The notes under the pieces: model-generated | Databases searched by the model: none | What the model saw: the letters and a program-made list of their open reading frames with translations, nothing else | What the model was told of the DNA's origin: nothing | Made by a program: the position numbers and the translations under genes | Assembly (NCBI RefSeq): GCF_900447535.1 | Contig: NZ_UFXX01000002.1 | Location: 62,001 to 126,000 of the forward strand | Reading direction: 5' to 3' | From: Dermacoccus nishinomiyaensis | Lineage (GTDB): Bacteria > Actinomycetota > Actinomycetes > Actinomycetales > Dermatophilaceae | Length of the DNA stretch: 64,000 nt | Part shown: positions 52,939 through 62,881 of the stretch, one piece after another | Layout: each line of letters begins with the position of its first letter | How positions within the stretch are numbered: position 1 is the first letter of the stretch

Positions 52939-54618
52939 TCAGGGCCGCGGCGTCGCGCGTCGGGCGATGGCGGCGCTCGCGGCCGACGTGCCGAGGGTGC
53001 CGAACACGCCGCCCCACTCCCCCTGCACGCGGCTCGCGATGAACGCGTCGCTGACGCTCGACGGCGCGCTGCGCAGCAGCAGGCTCGCCTGGAGGACGAC
53101 GGCCATTCGAGCGCTGATGTCGCGGGCGCGGTACTCCGCGTCGTCGGGCGTCAACGACACGACGTCGGCGAGCACCTGTTTCGTCGCGACGTCGAGCCCG
53201 GGGTGGTCGCCGCGGGTCACGTCGAGCTCGCGGCTGAAGGCCTCGAACGCCTCCGGCGAACGCGTCAGGGCGCGCAGGACGTCGAGGGCGTTGACGCTGC
53301 CCGAGCCCTCCCAGATCGAGTTGAGCGGCGACTCGCGGAACAGCAGCGGCATGCCCGACTCCTCGACGTACCCGTTGCCGCCGAGGCATTCGAGGGCCTC
53401 GGCGACGTGCATCGGCGTGCGCTTGCACACCCAGAACTTTGCGAGCGGCAGTGCGAAGCGACGGAACGCGCGCTCGTGCTCGCTGCCGGGATCGCCTGAT
53501 TCGATACGGTCGACGCTCGCCGCGAGGCGCATGCCGAGCGCCGTCGCGGCCTCCGACTCGATCGCGAGATCGGCGAGGACGTTCTGCATCGCGGGCTTGT
53601 CGGCGAGGACGCCGCCGAAGGCATGCCGACGCGCGGTGTACCAGGCCGCCTCGCTCGTCGCGCGACGCATGAGCCCGGCCGAGCCGAGGACGCAGTCGAG
53701 CCGCGTCGCGCTCACCATCTCGATGATCGTGCGCACGCCCGCACCCTCGTCACCGAGGCGAGTGGCGTAGGCGTCGTGGAACTCGAGTTCGCTGCTCGCG
53801 TTGGAGCGGTTGCCGAGCTTGTCCTTGAGCCGGACGATGCGCAGCGCGTTGCGAGTGCCGTCAGGGTGCACGCGCGGCACGACGAAGCAGGTCAGCCCGC
53901 CGGGAGCCTGCGCGAGGACGAGAAACAGATCGTTCGTCGGCGCGCTCGTGAACCACTTGTGCCCGCGCAGCGAATAGACGGCGGCGCCGTCGTCGTCGAA
54001 ACCCGACGGGGTGGCCTCGGTGACGTTGGTGCGCACGTCGGAGCCGCCCTGTTTCTCCGTCATCCCCATCCCCGCGAGCAGCCCCTCCTTGCTCGCCGCG
54101 GGCAGATCGCCGGGCTCGTAGACGCTCGCCGCGAGGCCGTCGGCGTAACGCTGCGTCAGCGCCTCGTCCGCGCGCAGGGCGGGGACGGCGGCATGGGTCA
54201 TCGTCAGCGGACAGACGTGCCCGGGCTCGACACCGGACCACGTGATGAAGCCCGCTGCCCGCCGCAGGTGAGCGTCCGCCGACGCGTCCTGCCAGGGCGC
54301 GCCCGCGAGACCGAACTCGACGCCGCGGCGCATGAGCCAGTGCCAGGACGGGTGGAACTCGACGGCGTCGGTACGCGCGCCGAACCGGTCGACGGCGCGA
54401 TGCCGCGGCGTGAACGTGTTCGCAGCCATGCCGTGTTCGCGAGCCTCCTCGCTGCCGGCCATGACACCGAGCTCGCGCAGGGGGCCGAGAACGTCGGCAT
54501 GCTCGTGCGAGGCGAACGCGCTCGCCGCGTCCTTGAGCGCCTCGTCGGCGTCGACGGCGTCAAACCCGGCCATGACGTCGGCCTGATTGGTTGGTGTGAG
54601 CGCGAACACGTCAGTCAT
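52939..54618 (-). CDS. AidB-like acyl-CoA dehydrogenase
   Basis: A 559-residue flavoprotein of the acyl-CoA dehydrogenase superfamily, AidB branch. GMGMTEKQGGSDVRTN, YSLRGHKWFTSAPTND and ECLGGNGYVEESGMPLLFRESPLNSIWEGSG (read as ECLGGNGYVE and SIWEGSG) are the AidB hallmarks. E. coli AidB binds DNA and protects against alkylation and has weak isovaleryl-CoA dehydrogenase activity; which function applies here is unknown. ATG at 54618 has TACAGT six bases upstream, suggesting a leaderless transcript. It ends 11 bases from the AIM24 pseudogene, convergently. Confidence 0.88.
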   Translation of the reverse strand: MTDVFALTPTNQADVMAGFDAVDADEALKDAASAFASHEHADVLGPLRELGVMAGSEEAREHGMAANTFTPRHRAVDRFGARTDAVEFHPSWHWLMRRGVEFGLAGAPWQDASADAHLRRAAGFITWSGVEPGHVCPLTMTHAAVPALRADEALTQRYADGLAASVYEPGDLPAASKEGLLAGMGMTEKQGGSDVRTNVTEATPSGFDDDGAAVYSLRGHKWFTSAPTNDLFLVLAQAPGGLTCFVVPRVHPDGTRNALRIVRLKDKLGNRSNASSELEFHDAYATRLGDEGAGVRTIIEMVSATRLDCVLGSAGLMRRATSEAAWYTARRHAFGGVLADKPAMQNVLADLAIESEAATALGMRLAASVDRIESGDPGSEHERAFRRFALPLAKFWVCKRTPMHVAEALECLGGNGYVEESGMPLLFRESPLNSIWEGSGSVNALDVLRALTRSPEAFEAFSRELDVTRGDHPGLDVATKQVLADVVSLTPDDAEYRARDISARMAVVLQASLLLRSAPSSVSDAFIASRVQGEWGGVFGTLGTSAASAAIARRATPRP

Positions 54619-54624
54619 GCCGCC

Positions 54625-54630
54625 ACTGTA
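54625..54630 (-). promoter_or_regulatory. Leaderless -10 box (TACAGT)
   Basis: TACAGT ends six bases before the ATG at 54618. The same box and spacing occurs before proA (8069-8074). Confidence 0.55.
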
Positions 54631-54792
54631 GATCGCCGGCCCGGTGCCCGGGCGGCGTCTGCGCGCAGGAGTCTACGCCGACCGCACGGCGCGGGCCCGC
54701 CAATGCGGCGCGGGCCCATCAGTCCGGCGCGAACCGTCACCCACAGTGACGGCGACCCACGCACGGCGCACGGTCGGCCTCGCGAGCCCTCG

Positions 54793-55197
54793 TCAGCGGC
54801 GAGCGATGTCGAGGCTCGCCTTGATGAGCGGCCACTGCGCCGGGACCCGCGCGAGCATGCCAGCGAGGCGCGCCTGCTTGCCCGGCGTGGAGCGGCGTCG
54901 GACACTCGCCTGCGCCTGACGCGCCATCTCGACGTTCGCGGGCAGCACGGCGACGAGCAGGGCGGCAGAGGCGTAACCCGCGGCTCGGCGCGTCGCAGGG
55001 TTGACGAGACCCGCGGCGCAGACGAGTTCGGCGACACCGCTGAGGTAGACGAGTTCGCGCGCCTTGGGTAGCTGCGGCGGAATGGTCGGCTCGAACACCT
55101 GCGGGCGCACGAGGTGCGTCACGCCGGAGACGACGTACGCGCCGACGAGCCCGCGCATCAGGGGCGGAAGTTCACGAAGACCGGTGACAGGATTCAT
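54793..55197 (-). CDS. DoxX-like small membrane protein
   Basis: A 134-residue membrane protein with about four hydrophobic segments (LVGAYVVSGVTHLV, ELVYLSGVAELVCAAGLV, AAGYASAALLVAVLPAN). The layout VSGVTHLVRP ... VYLSGVAELVCAAGL resembles the DoxX/DUF-type quinol-related family. The molecular role is unknown. ATG at 55195-55197 is preceded by GGTGGGGG. It stands alone between an AidB-like gene and a GNAT gene. Confidence 0.65.
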   Translation of the reverse strand: MNPVTGLRELPPLMRGLVGAYVVSGVTHLVRPQVFEPTIPPQLPKARELVYLSGVAELVCAAGLVNPATRRAAGYASAALLVAVLPANVEMARQAQASVRRRSTPGKQARLAGMLARVPAQWPLIKASLDIARR

Positions 55198-55317
55198 GCC
55201 CCCACCCCATCACATCGCCCTGACAACGCCGTTGAAACGGGTCGAAGTGCGGGGGCAGGGCGCTCGTCCCATCGATAAGCGGTGCCACCGCGTCGCCTCT
55301 GCGACGGCGCCGCCGCA

Positions 55318-56253
55318 TCAGAGGATGACGGTCGCGAACGTCCCGACGCGTTCGAACCCGGCGCGTTCGTACGCACGCAGCGCGGGGGTGTTGTACCCGT
55401 TGACGTAGAGGCTGACGGTGGGCGCGAGCTCCGCCTCGACCAGGTCGACGACGCGCGCCATGCACGGTGCGGCGAGCCCGCGGCCGCGCCAGGCGGGGTC
55501 GATCCACACACCCTGAATCTGTGCCACGCCCGAGGCGAGCGATCCGACGTCGGCCTTGAACCGTACGCGCGCACCGTCCATCAGGACGAAGGTGCGCCCA
55601 CCCATGACGAGGCGCTGCACCCCGGCGCGGTAGGCCGCGGCACTGCCGACGTAGGGCGCGTAGCCGATCTCCTCGGTGAACATCGCCGCGGCCGCAGGCA
55701 CGATGGCGTCGACCTCGTCGAGTCGGGCCAGGCGCACGCGCGGTTCGGGCTCGATGCCCTGACGCTCGCGCGCCTCCCGCGAGGCGACCATGAGCGGCTG
55801 CTCGGGGCGGAACGAGCGCGCCGGCGCGTACGAACGCGACACGAGCTGCCACAGCGGCAGCACCTGCTCGGCCGGCCCGAACAGCGAACTGACGCGGCGT
55901 CGCGCACACTTGACGCGGGCCGCGTAGCGTTCCAGATCGTCAGGGCTCGCCTCGACGGGGACGAGATTCGCCGACGCCCACAGCATCGAGCGCAGCGGCC
56001 GTTGACTGGACTCGAGCGAGCGAGCGCCGCCTCGACCCAGCCCGTCGGCATCGAACCCCGAAGAGTCCGCCCCTGCCGCGAGTGGCTGGCCAACGTCACC
56101 GTCGAGACCGAAGGCAGCGCTCGTCGAACCGAGCGCGCCCTCGTCGAGGCGGGCGGCGACGAAGACGTTCGTCACCGGGTCGAGGTCGCACAACGCCCGC
56201 GCGCCGGCGCGGTCGCCGGCGTCGAGGGCTCGCACCCCCGAACGTCGCAGCAT
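55318..56253 (-). CDS. GNAT acetyltransferase with DUF4081 domain
   Basis: A 311-residue protein: an N-terminal DUF4081-like half (VRALDAGDRAGARALCDLDPVTNVFVAARLD) and a C-terminal GNAT domain with the acetyl-CoA loop WIDPAWRGRGLAAP and the closing VSLYVNGYNTPALRAYERAGF. The substrate is unknown. The ATG at 56251-56253 is seven bases past the ispG stop and lacks a Shine-Dalgarno sequence, so it is coupled. The order dxr-rseP-ispG-GNAT matches the arrangement around Rv2867c-Rv2870c in Mycobacterium tuberculosis as I recall it. Confidence 0.87.
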   Translation of the reverse strand: MLRRSGVRALDAGDRAGARALCDLDPVTNVFVAARLDEGALGSTSAAFGLDGDVGQPLAAGADSSGFDADGLGRGGARSLESSQRPLRSMLWASANLVPVEASPDDLERYAARVKCARRRVSSLFGPAEQVLPLWQLVSRSYAPARSFRPEQPLMVASREARERQGIEPEPRVRLARLDEVDAIVPAAAAMFTEEIGYAPYVGSAAAYRAGVQRLVMGGRTFVLMDGARVRFKADVGSLASGVAQIQGVWIDPAWRGRGLAAPCMARVVDLVEAELAPTVSLYVNGYNTPALRAYERAGFERVGTFATVIL

Positions 56254-56260
56254 GCCGGCG

Positions 56261-57418
56261 TCAGCCGACCGAGACGGTGGGGCCGGCGCCGTCGGCGCCC
56301 GCGTCCTCGCCCATCTCCTCGGCGATGCGCATCGCCTCCTCGATGAGCGTCTCGACGATCTGGCTCTCCGGCACCGTCTTGATGACCTCACCCTTGACGA
56401 AGATCTGGCCCTTGCCGTTGCCGGAGGCGACGCCGAGGTCGGCCTCGCGCGCCTCACCGGGGCCGTTGACGACGCAGCCCATCACGGCGACGCGCAGCGG
56501 CACCTCCATGCCCTCGAGGCCCTTCGTCACCTGCTCGGCGAGGGTGTAGACGTCGACCTGCGCGCGCCCGCAGCTCGGGCAGCTGACGATCTCGAGCTTG
56601 CGCGGCTTGAGGTTGAGCGACTGCAGGATCATGTTGCCGACCTTGACCTCCTCGACCGGCGGGGCCGAGAGGCTGACGCGGATCGTATCGCCGATGCCGC
56701 GGCTCAGCAGCGCGCCGAACGCGGTCGCCGACTTGATCGTGCCCTGGAACGCGGGCCCGGCCTCGGTCACACCGAGGTGCAGCGGCCAGTCGCCCCGCTC
56801 GGAGAGCATCTCGTAGGCGCGCACCATGACGACGGGGTCGTTGTGCTTGACGGAGATCTTGAAGTCGTGGAAGTCGTGCTCCTCGAACAGCGACGCCTCC
56901 CACACGGCCGACTCGACGAGCGCCTCGGCCGTCGGCTTGCCGTACTTCTCGAGCAGTCGCTTGTCGAGCGAACCGGCGTTGACACCGATGCGGATGGAGA
57001 CCCCGGCGTCCTTCGCCTCCTTGGCGATCTGCTTGACCTGATCGTCGAACTTGCGGATGTTGCCCGGGTTGACGCGCACACCCGCACACCCCGCCTCGAT
57101 CGCCGCGTAGACGTACTTCGGCTGGAAGTGGATGTCGGCGATGACGGGGATCTGCGCCTTGCGAGCGATGGCGGGCAGCGCCTCCGCGTCGTCCTGGCTC
57201 GGGCACGCGACACGGACGATGTCGCACCCGGTGGCCGTCAGCTCGGCGATCTGCTGGAGCGTGGCGTTGATGTCGGTCGTCGGCGTCGTCGTCATCGACT
57301 GCACCGAGATGGGGGCGTCTCCCCCGACCTCGACCTTGCCGACCTTGATCTTGCGCGTCTTGCGACGAGGAGCGATGACCGGCGCGGGCGCCGAGGGCAT
57401 ACCGAGAGAAACCGACAT
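56261..57418 (-). CDS. ispG: 4-hydroxy-3-methylbut-2-en-1-yl diphosphate synthase (flavodoxin)
   Basis: A 385-residue [4Fe-4S] enzyme of the MEP isoprenoid pathway (GcpE). The N-terminal TIM barrel has [28 protein letters not shown] and [12 protein letters not shown]; the cluster cysteines are in [15 protein letters not shown] and [13 protein letters not shown]. Length is standard. ATG at 57418 has TAAGAT six bases upstream, so transcription may start at the ATG. rseP ends 48 bases upstream and the GNAT gene follows directly. Confidence 0.97.
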   Translation of the reverse strand: MSVSLGMPSAPAPVIAPRRKTRKIKVGKVEVGGDAPISVQSMTTTPTTDINATLQQIAELTATGCDIVRVACPSQDDAEALPAIARKAQIPVIADIHFQPKYVYAAIEAGCAGVRVNPGNIRKFDDQVKQIAKEAKDAGVSIRIGVNAGSLDKRLLEKYGKPTAEALVESAVWEASLFEEHDFHDFKISVKHNDPVVMVRAYEMLSERGDWPLHLGVTEAGPAFQGTIKSATAFGALLSRGIGDTIRVSLSAPPVEEVKVGNMILQSLNLKPRKLEIVSCPSCGRAQVDVYTLAEQVTKGLEGMEVPLRVAVMGCVVNGPGEAREADLGVASGNGKGQIFVKGEVIKTVPESQIVETLIEEAMRIAEEMGEDAGADGAGPTVSVG

Positions 57419-57424
57419 GAGCCC

Positions 57425-57430
57425 ATCTTA
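57425..57430 (-). promoter_or_regulatory. Leaderless -10 box (TAAGAT) of ispG
   Basis: TAAGAT ends six bases before the ispG ATG; no Shine-Dalgarno sequence is visible. Confidence 0.55.
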
Positions 57431-57465
57431 CGACTGCCGCGCGACGCCCTGGGCTGGGCCGAGAC

Positions 57466-58788
57466 TCACTGGATGGTGATGGGTTTCACGACGTCGGCGT
57501 AGATGAGCAGCACCGACATCCCGATGAGGACGAGCGAGACGGCGTACGCGACCGGCAGCGCCTTCGTCACGTCGACGTAGACGGGGCCGGCGACGCCGCG
57601 CGCCCGCGCGATGGGCCGCTTGATCGCCTCCCACAGCGCACCCGCGATGTGGCCGCCGTCGAGGGGCAGCAGCGGGATGAGGTTGAACACGAACAACGCG
57701 AGGTTGAGGGAGGCGAGCAGGTTGAGCAGCAGCAGCACCTTCTGGCCGAGTTCGACCTTCGACGACTCGGCGACGTCGCCCGCGATGCGCGTCACCCCGA
57801 CGACGGAGATCGGCCCGTTCGGATCGCGCGCCTCGTCGCTGAACGCCGCCTGCGCGACGCCCTTCATCTTCTCCGGTATGTGCAGCACGACGCCCGCCGT
57901 CTGCTTGATGCTCGTGCCGAGCATGCCGGGGACAGCACCCGGGCCCTGACGCTGCAACGTGTACTGACCGATCGACAGCCCGACGTACCCGGCGTCGATC
58001 ATGACGTTCTGGCCACCCGCGTCGGTGACGGGGTTGCCGTCGGCGTCGAGTTTCGCCACCTTCGTCGTCCTCGGCGTGACCTGCAGCGTCTGCTGCCGGC
58101 CGTCACGCTCGACGACGAACGGGATCTTCTCGCCGCCGTGCGCGCGGATGACGCGGGTCGCCTCGAGGTTGCTGTTCACCTTCTGCCCCGCGACCGAGAT
58201 GATGACGTCATCGAGCTTCAACCCGCTCGAGGCCGCCGGCGCCTCCTGCCCCGTCGGGCACTTCTGACCGGGTTCGACCTTCGTCAGGCACGTCGTCAGC
58301 GACGTCACCTTCGTGCCGGTGAGCTTCGGCAGGCCGACGCCGCACACCATGACGGTCATGACGACCGCAGCGATGACGAGGTTCATGAACGGCCCACCGA
58401 ACATGACGGTGACCTTCTGCCACGTCTTGAGCTTGTAGAAGACGCGGTTCTCGTCACCGGGGCGCAGCTCCTCGAAGGTCTGCTCACGCACCTCGTCGGC
58501 GAGCTGGCTGAACCGACCGGTCGACGAGGCGCGCACGGAGCCGTCCGGGTCGCCCGCCTTCGGCGGGTACATGCCGATCATGCGCACGTAACCGCCGAGC
58601 GGGATGCCTTTGACGCCGTACTCGGTCTCGCCGCGCTTCTTCGACCACAGCGTCGGGCCGAAGCCGATCATGTACTGCGGCACGCGGACGCCGAACTTCT
58701 TCGCGGGCACCATGTGCCCCATCTCGTGCAGCGCGATCGAGGCAGCCACGCCGACGATCATGAACAGCACCCCGAGGACGAACAGCAT
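57466..58788 (-). CDS. rseP: Site-2 protease, RseP/Rip1-like
   Basis: A 440-residue intramembrane zinc metalloprotease. The zinc motif is IALHEMGH (H21, E22, H25) in the first helix; the third zinc ligand is in LPLDGGHIAG near the C-terminus. A PDZ domain lies in the middle (SSGLKLDDVIISVAGQKVNS). Three to four helices are visible. Such proteases cleave anti-sigma factors; the target is not known here. The ATG at 58786-58788 overlaps the dxr stop (TGATG). Position between dxr and ispG matches other actinobacteria. Confidence 0.94.
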   Translation of the reverse strand: MLFVLGVLFMIVGVAASIALHEMGHMVPAKKFGVRVPQYMIGFGPTLWSKKRGETEYGVKGIPLGGYVRMIGMYPPKAGDPDGSVRASSTGRFSQLADEVREQTFEELRPGDENRVFYKLKTWQKVTVMFGGPFMNLVIAAVVMTVMVCGVGLPKLTGTKVTSLTTCLTKVEPGQKCPTGQEAPAASSGLKLDDVIISVAGQKVNSNLEATRVIRAHGGEKIPFVVERDGRQQTLQVTPRTTKVAKLDADGNPVTDAGGQNVMIDAGYVGLSIGQYTLQRQGPGAVPGMLGTSIKQTAGVVLHIPEKMKGVAQAAFSDEARDPNGPISVVGVTRIAGDVAESSKVELGQKVLLLLNLLASLNLALFVFNLIPLLPLDGGHIAGALWEAIKRPIARARGVAGPVYVDVTKALPVAYAVSLVLIGMSVLLIYADVVKPITIQ

Positions 58789-59975
58789 CAGCGCAGCCCC
58801 TTCTCGATCAGCGTGTGCGCGGTGCGGCGCGCCCATGTCTCTGCGGCGAGGACGGCGTCGACGTCAGGTTCGCCGCTCTCGGGCGCGTGCTGGTCGACGA
58901 CCTTCTCGACGGTTTCGACGATGTCGAGGAAGCCGATGCGCCCGTCGTGGAAGGCCTCGACGCACTCTTCGTTGGCCGCGTTGTAGACGGCCGGGTACGT
59001 CGAGCCGGCCTCACCCACCTGACGGGCGAGGCGAACGGCGGGGAACGCCTCGTCGTCGAGAGGTTCGAACCGCCAGTCCATCGCCTTCGTCCAGTCGATC
59101 GGTGTCTCCACGCCCGCGATGCGGTGCGGCCAGTCGAGGCCCATCGCGATCGGCACGAGCATCGTCGGCAGGCCGAGCTGCGCGACGACGGCGCCGTCGA
59201 CGAACTCGACCATCGAGTGGATGTACTGCTGCGGGTGCACGACCGTCTCGACACGATCGATCGGGATGTCGAACAGCAGGTGCGCCTCGATCACCTCGAG
59301 GCCCTTGTTGACGAGCGTCGCCGAGTTGGTGGTGATGACCTTGCCCATCGCGAAGTTGGGGTGCTTCAGGGCTTGTGCGGGTGTGACGTCGGCCAGCGCG
59401 GCGCGGCTCATGCCGCGAAACGGCCCTCCACTGGCAGTGACGACGAGTTTGCGCACCTCGTCGTGCGTACCGGAGGTGAGCGCCTGCGCGATGGCCGAGT
59501 GCTCCGAGTCGACGGGCACGATCTGCCCGGGCCTTTCGAGACGCTTGACGATCGGGCCACCGACGATGAGCGACTCCTTGTTCGCGAGCGCCAGCGTGCT
59601 GCCCGCCTCGAGCGCTGCGATCGTCGGGCGCAGACCGATCGAACCGGTGATGCCGTTGAGCACGACGTCCGCGCCGACGCTCGCGACCTGCACCGACGCG
59701 TCGTCACCACTGACGACGCGGCTGACAACCTGCTTGCCTGCGCCCGACGCCGCATCGGCGATGAGCGTCTCGAGCCGTGCCGCGTCACCGGAGGCGATAC
59801 CGACGAGCTCGACGTCGAACTCGACGGCCTGACGCGCGACGAGCTCGAGGTCACGCCCGCCGGAGCTGAGCGCGACGATGCGGAAGCGCTCGGGGTTGTT
59901 CCGCGCGATCTGGCACGCCTGGGTGCCGATCGAACCGGTGGAGCCGAGCAGGGAGACGGTGCGCTGGGTGGTCAC
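58788..59975 (-). CDS. dxr: 1-deoxy-D-xylulose-5-phosphate reductoisomerase
   Basis: A 395-residue NADPH enzyme converting DXP to MEP, the committing step of the MEP pathway. The Rossmann motif is LLGSTGSIGTQ; the active-site segments VDSEHSAIAQAL, TASGGPFRG and HPNFAMGKVITTNSATLVNKGLEVIEA (read as NFAMGK and NSATLVNKG) are conserved. The start is GTG at 59973-59975; CACAAT six bases upstream may act as a leaderless promoter. It is followed by rseP with overlap. Confidence 0.97.
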   Translation of the reverse strand: MTTQRTVSLLGSTGSIGTQACQIARNNPERFRIVALSSGGRDLELVARQAVEFDVELVGIASGDAARLETLIADAASGAGKQVVSRVVSGDDASVQVASVGADVVLNGITGSIGLRPTIAALEAGSTLALANKESLIVGGPIVKRLERPGQIVPVDSEHSAIAQALTSGTHDEVRKLVVTASGGPFRGMSRAALADVTPAQALKHPNFAMGKVITTNSATLVNKGLEVIEAHLLFDIPIDRVETVVHPQQYIHSMVEFVDGAVVAQLGLPTMLVPIAMGLDWPHRIAGVETPIDWTKAMDWRFEPLDDEAFPAVRLARQVGEAGSTYPAVYNAANEECVEAFHDGRIGFLDIVETVEKVVDQHAPESGEPDVDAVLAAETWARRTAHTLIEKGLR

Positions 59976-60104
59976 GCCCCCATTGTGTACGAGACGTCTG
60001 ACAACCGCCCCCGAGCCCGCTGCGACGAACCATCGCTCACGACGCGAGGCGTCGCCACTCAGCGCCTCAGTGAGACGCGGTGACGGCCGCCGCTCGCCCG
60101 GACG

Positions 60105-61484
60105 TCAGCACTCGATGACGTTGACAGCCAGCCCGCCGCGTGCCGTCTCCTTGTACTTGACGCTCATGTCGCGGCCGGTCTCGCGCATCGTCTTCATCGC
60201 CTGGTCGAGGCTGACGGTGTGCTTGCCGTCACCGCGACGCGACAGGCGAGCGGCGTTGATCGCCTTCATCGAGGCGATCGCGTTGCGTTCGATGCACGGG
60301 ATCTGCACGAGCCCGCCGACGGGGTCGCACGTCAAGCCGAGGTTGTGCTCGATGCCGATCTCGGCGGCGTTCTCGACCTGCTCGGGGTTGCCGCCGATGA
60401 CCTCGCACAACGCACCGGACGCCATCGCGCACGCCGAACCGACCTCGCCCTGGCAGCCGACCTCGGCGCCCGAGATGGAGGCGTTCTCCTTGAACAGGAT
60501 GCCGATGGCCGCAGCCGTCAGCAGGAACCGGACGATGCCGTCCTCATCGGCGCCGGGGACGAACTTGACGTAGTACTTGAGGACGGCGGGGATGATGCCG
60601 GCCGCACCGTTCGTCGGCGCGGTGACGACGCGGCCGCCCGCGGCGTTCTCCTCGTTGACGGCCATGGCGAACAGGTTGACCCAGTCCATGACATCGAGCG
60701 GGTCGATCGGGTAGCCGGGCTCGACCTGCTGCTGCAGCGCACGGTGGATGGCGGGGGCGCGGCGCGGCACCTTGAGCCCGCCGGGGAGGGTGCCCTCGGT
60801 CGAGAAACCGTTGGTGATGCACTGATCCATGACCGACCACAGGTGCAGCATGCCCGAGCGCACCTCCTCCTCGGTGCGCCACGACAGCTCGTTGCGCATC
60901 ATGACCTCGCTGATCGGCAGACCCGTGCGCGCACAGATCTCGAGCAGTTCCTTGCCCGTGTTGAACGGGAACTCGACGGGCGTCGTGTCCTGCACGACAC
61001 GGTCGGCGCCGAGCGCGTCCTCGTCGACGACGAACCCGCCTCCGACGGAGTAGTAGACGCGCTCGAGAAGCACCGATCCGTCAGCGTCGAGCGCCCGAGC
61101 GATCATTCCGTTCGGGTGCCCGGGCAGCGTCTTGCGGCGGTGCAGGACGAGGTCGTCGTCGTCGAGGGGCACCTCGCGCAGGCCGCCGAGCAGGAGACGG
61201 CGGGTCTCCTTGACCGCGTGGAAACGCGCGTCCGCGGTGTCGGTGTCGACCGTCTCCGGGTCCTCACCCATCAGGCCGAGGACGACCGCCTTGTCGGAGC
61301 CGTGCCCGTGGCCGGTCTGCCCGAGCGACCCGCACAGTTCGACCTGGACGCGCGCGACGTCGTCGAACAGCCCTGCCTCGCGCAGAGATTCGAGGAACCG
61401 CCCCGCGGCTCGCATCGGACCGACGGTGTGGGACGACGAGGGTCCGATACCGATCGAGTACAGTTCGAATGCACTCAGCGCCAT
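60105..61484 (-). CDS. sdaA: L-serine ammonia-lyase (single-chain)
   Basis: A 459-residue [4Fe-4S] enzyme deaminating L-serine to pyruvate, with the beta (N-terminal) and alpha (C-terminal) parts fused. [18 protein letters not shown] and [18 protein letters not shown] open the beta part; [36 protein letters not shown] and MKAINAARL belong to the alpha part and hold the cluster cysteines. I chose ATG at 61482-61484, since [14 protein letters not shown] is the usual start; an ATG 16 codons earlier is also in frame. It is divergent from the enoyl-reductase-like gene. Confidence 0.95.
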   Translation of the reverse strand: MALSAFELYSIGIGPSSSHTVGPMRAAGRFLESLREAGLFDDVARVQVELCGSLGQTGHGHGSDKAVVLGLMGEDPETVDTDTADARFHAVKETRRLLLGGLREVPLDDDDLVLHRRKTLPGHPNGMIARALDADGSVLLERVYYSVGGGFVVDEDALGADRVVQDTTPVEFPFNTGKELLEICARTGLPISEVMMRNELSWRTEEEVRSGMLHLWSVMDQCITNGFSTEGTLPGGLKVPRRAPAIHRALQQQVEPGYPIDPLDVMDWVNLFAMAVNEENAAGGRVVTAPTNGAAGIIPAVLKYYVKFVPGADEDGIVRFLLTAAAIGILFKENASISGAEVGCQGEVGSACAMASGALCEVIGGNPEQVENAAEIGIEHNLGLTCDPVGGLVQIPCIERNAIASMKAINAARLSRRGDGKHTVSLDQAMKTMRETGRDMSVKYKETARGGLAVNVIEC

Positions 61485-61583
61485 GCCACACCATCCATCA
61501 TGCGGACAGATTCGCACACAATGTGGCCACACGAGTAATCGAGGCCCCCCTCAGGTATGTGGGCAGCGCAGGTGACTCACCGG

Positions 61584-61589
61584 TAGCCT
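61584..61589 (+). promoter_or_regulatory. Leaderless -10 box (TAGCCT)
   Basis: TAGCCT ends seven bases before the ATG at 61597, with no Shine-Dalgarno sequence. Confidence 0.5.
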
Positions 61590-61596
61590 GCGGAGC

Positions 61597-62847
61597 ATGA
61601 CTGATACGACGCGAGAATTCGACATCGTCCTCTACGGCGCGACCGGGTTCGTCGGCCGGCTCGTCGCGAAGCACCTCGCCGAGCACGCGCCGAATGACAT
61701 CCGCATCGCCCTCGCCGGACGCACCGCCTCGAAGGTCGAGAAGGTGCGCGACGACCTGAGCACCGAGGCCGCAGCCGCCGCCGGTTGGGGCATCGTGACA
61801 GCCGACTCCGGCGACGAGGCGTCGCTGCACGCCCTCGCGAACCGGGCACGCGTCGTCATCTCCACCGTCGGCCCGTACGCGCGCCACGGCCTGCCGCTCG
61901 TCGGCGCCTGTGCCGAGGCCGGCACCCACTACGTCGACCTCACCGGCGAGGTGCTCTTCGCCCACGACTGCATCGACCGCTACGACGCGACGGCCCGCGC
62001 GAACGGCGCACGTATCGTCAACTCGTGCGGCTACGACTCGGTGCCCTCCGACCTCGGCGTCTTCCTGCTCGCCCAGACGGCGCGTGAGGCCGGTGACGGG
62101 GAACTCACGGCGACGACCGAGTACGCGTCGATGAAGGGCGGCATGAGCGGCGGGACGATCGCCTCGGCGATGCAGCAGGCCGACGACATCGCCGACGACC
62201 CCGCTCGCCGCAAGATCGCCGGCGACAAGTTCTCCCTCTCCCCCGACCGCTCGCGCGAGCCGAGCGGCGAGTTCAAGGACTCGCTGTCGGTGTGGTACTC
62301 CGACGACGTCGACGCGTGGGTCGCGCCGTTCCTCATGGCCTCCTACAACACGCGCATCGTGCGCCGCAGCAACGCGCTGCTCGGCCACGCGTACGGCTCG
62401 GGTTTCCGCTACCGCGAGGTGATGAAGGCCGGCAAGGGCGTCAAGGGTCGCGCGATGGCGTACGCCGTCGCGGGTGCGCTGGGGGCGGGCTTCGGCGCGA
62501 TGGGCGTCAAGCGTCTGCGCCCGCTGCTCGAACGCCTCGTCCCCGCGCCGGGCAGCGGCCCGAGCGAGGAAGCGCGCGAGAAGGGCTTCTTCCGCATGGA
62601 CATCCGCTCGACGACGACGAGCGGCGCCCGCTACCGCTCGATCGTCGCCTCGCAGGGCGACCCGGGCTACAAGGCGACGGCCGTCATGCTCGGCGAGGCG
62701 GCCGTGACGCTGGCGCTCGGCGACCTGCCGACGCTGCCCGGCGAGGCGGACGGCGGCGTCCTCACGCCCGCAGTCGCCCTCGGGGCGCCGTACGCCGAGC
62801 GCCTGCGTCAGCACGGCGTGACGCTCGAGGTGACGAAGCTCGGCTGA
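61597..62847 (+). CDS. Saccharopine dehydrogenase-like / trans-acting enoyl reductase
   Basis: A 416-residue oxidoreductase with an N-terminal Rossmann fold (IVLYGATGFVGRLVAKHLAEH) and conserved segments VISTVGPYARHGLPLVGACAEAGTHYVDLTGE, shown by VGPYARHG and GTHYVDLTGE. The family includes mycobacterial trans-acting enoyl reductases for polyketide-type lipids and saccharopine dehydrogenase-like proteins; the actual substrate here is unknown and no polyketide synthase is nearby. TAGCCT seven bases before the ATG suggests a leaderless transcript. A hairpin terminator follows. Confidence 0.85.
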   Translation: MTDTTREFDIVLYGATGFVGRLVAKHLAEHAPNDIRIALAGRTASKVEKVRDDLSTEAAAAAGWGIVTADSGDEASLHALANRARVVISTVGPYARHGLPLVGACAEAGTHYVDLTGEVLFAHDCIDRYDATARANGARIVNSCGYDSVPSDLGVFLLAQTAREAGDGELTATTEYASMKGGMSGGTIASAMQQADDIADDPARRKIAGDKFSLSPDRSREPSGEFKDSLSVWYSDDVDAWVAPFLMASYNTRIVRRSNALLGHAYGSGFRYREVMKAGKGVKGRAMAYAVAGALGAGFGAMGVKRLRPLLERLVPAPGSGPSEEAREKGFFRMDIRSTTTSGARYRSIVASQGDPGYKATAVMLGEAAVTLALGDLPTLPGEADGGVLTPAVALGAPYAERLRQHGVTLEVTKLG

Positions 62848-62873
62848 TTTCGAAAGCTCGGCTGAGTTCGAGT
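62838..62873. repeat. Direct repeat spanning the stop codon
   Basis: AAGCTCGGCTGATTTCG (62838-62854) is repeated as AAGCTCGGCTGAGTTCG (62857-62873), separated by two bases. The first copy covers the last codons and the TGA stop, so the repeat supplies a duplicate stop. Confidence 0.7.
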
Positions 62874-62881
62874 GACGTAGC

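Noticed and set aside
50373-53042. 889-codon plus-strand frame containing recognisable AIM24-like sequence at its end
   Set aside because: The first 640 codons are antisense to proS. Only the part from about 52325 is real, and that belongs to the frameshifted gene reported at 52267-52927.
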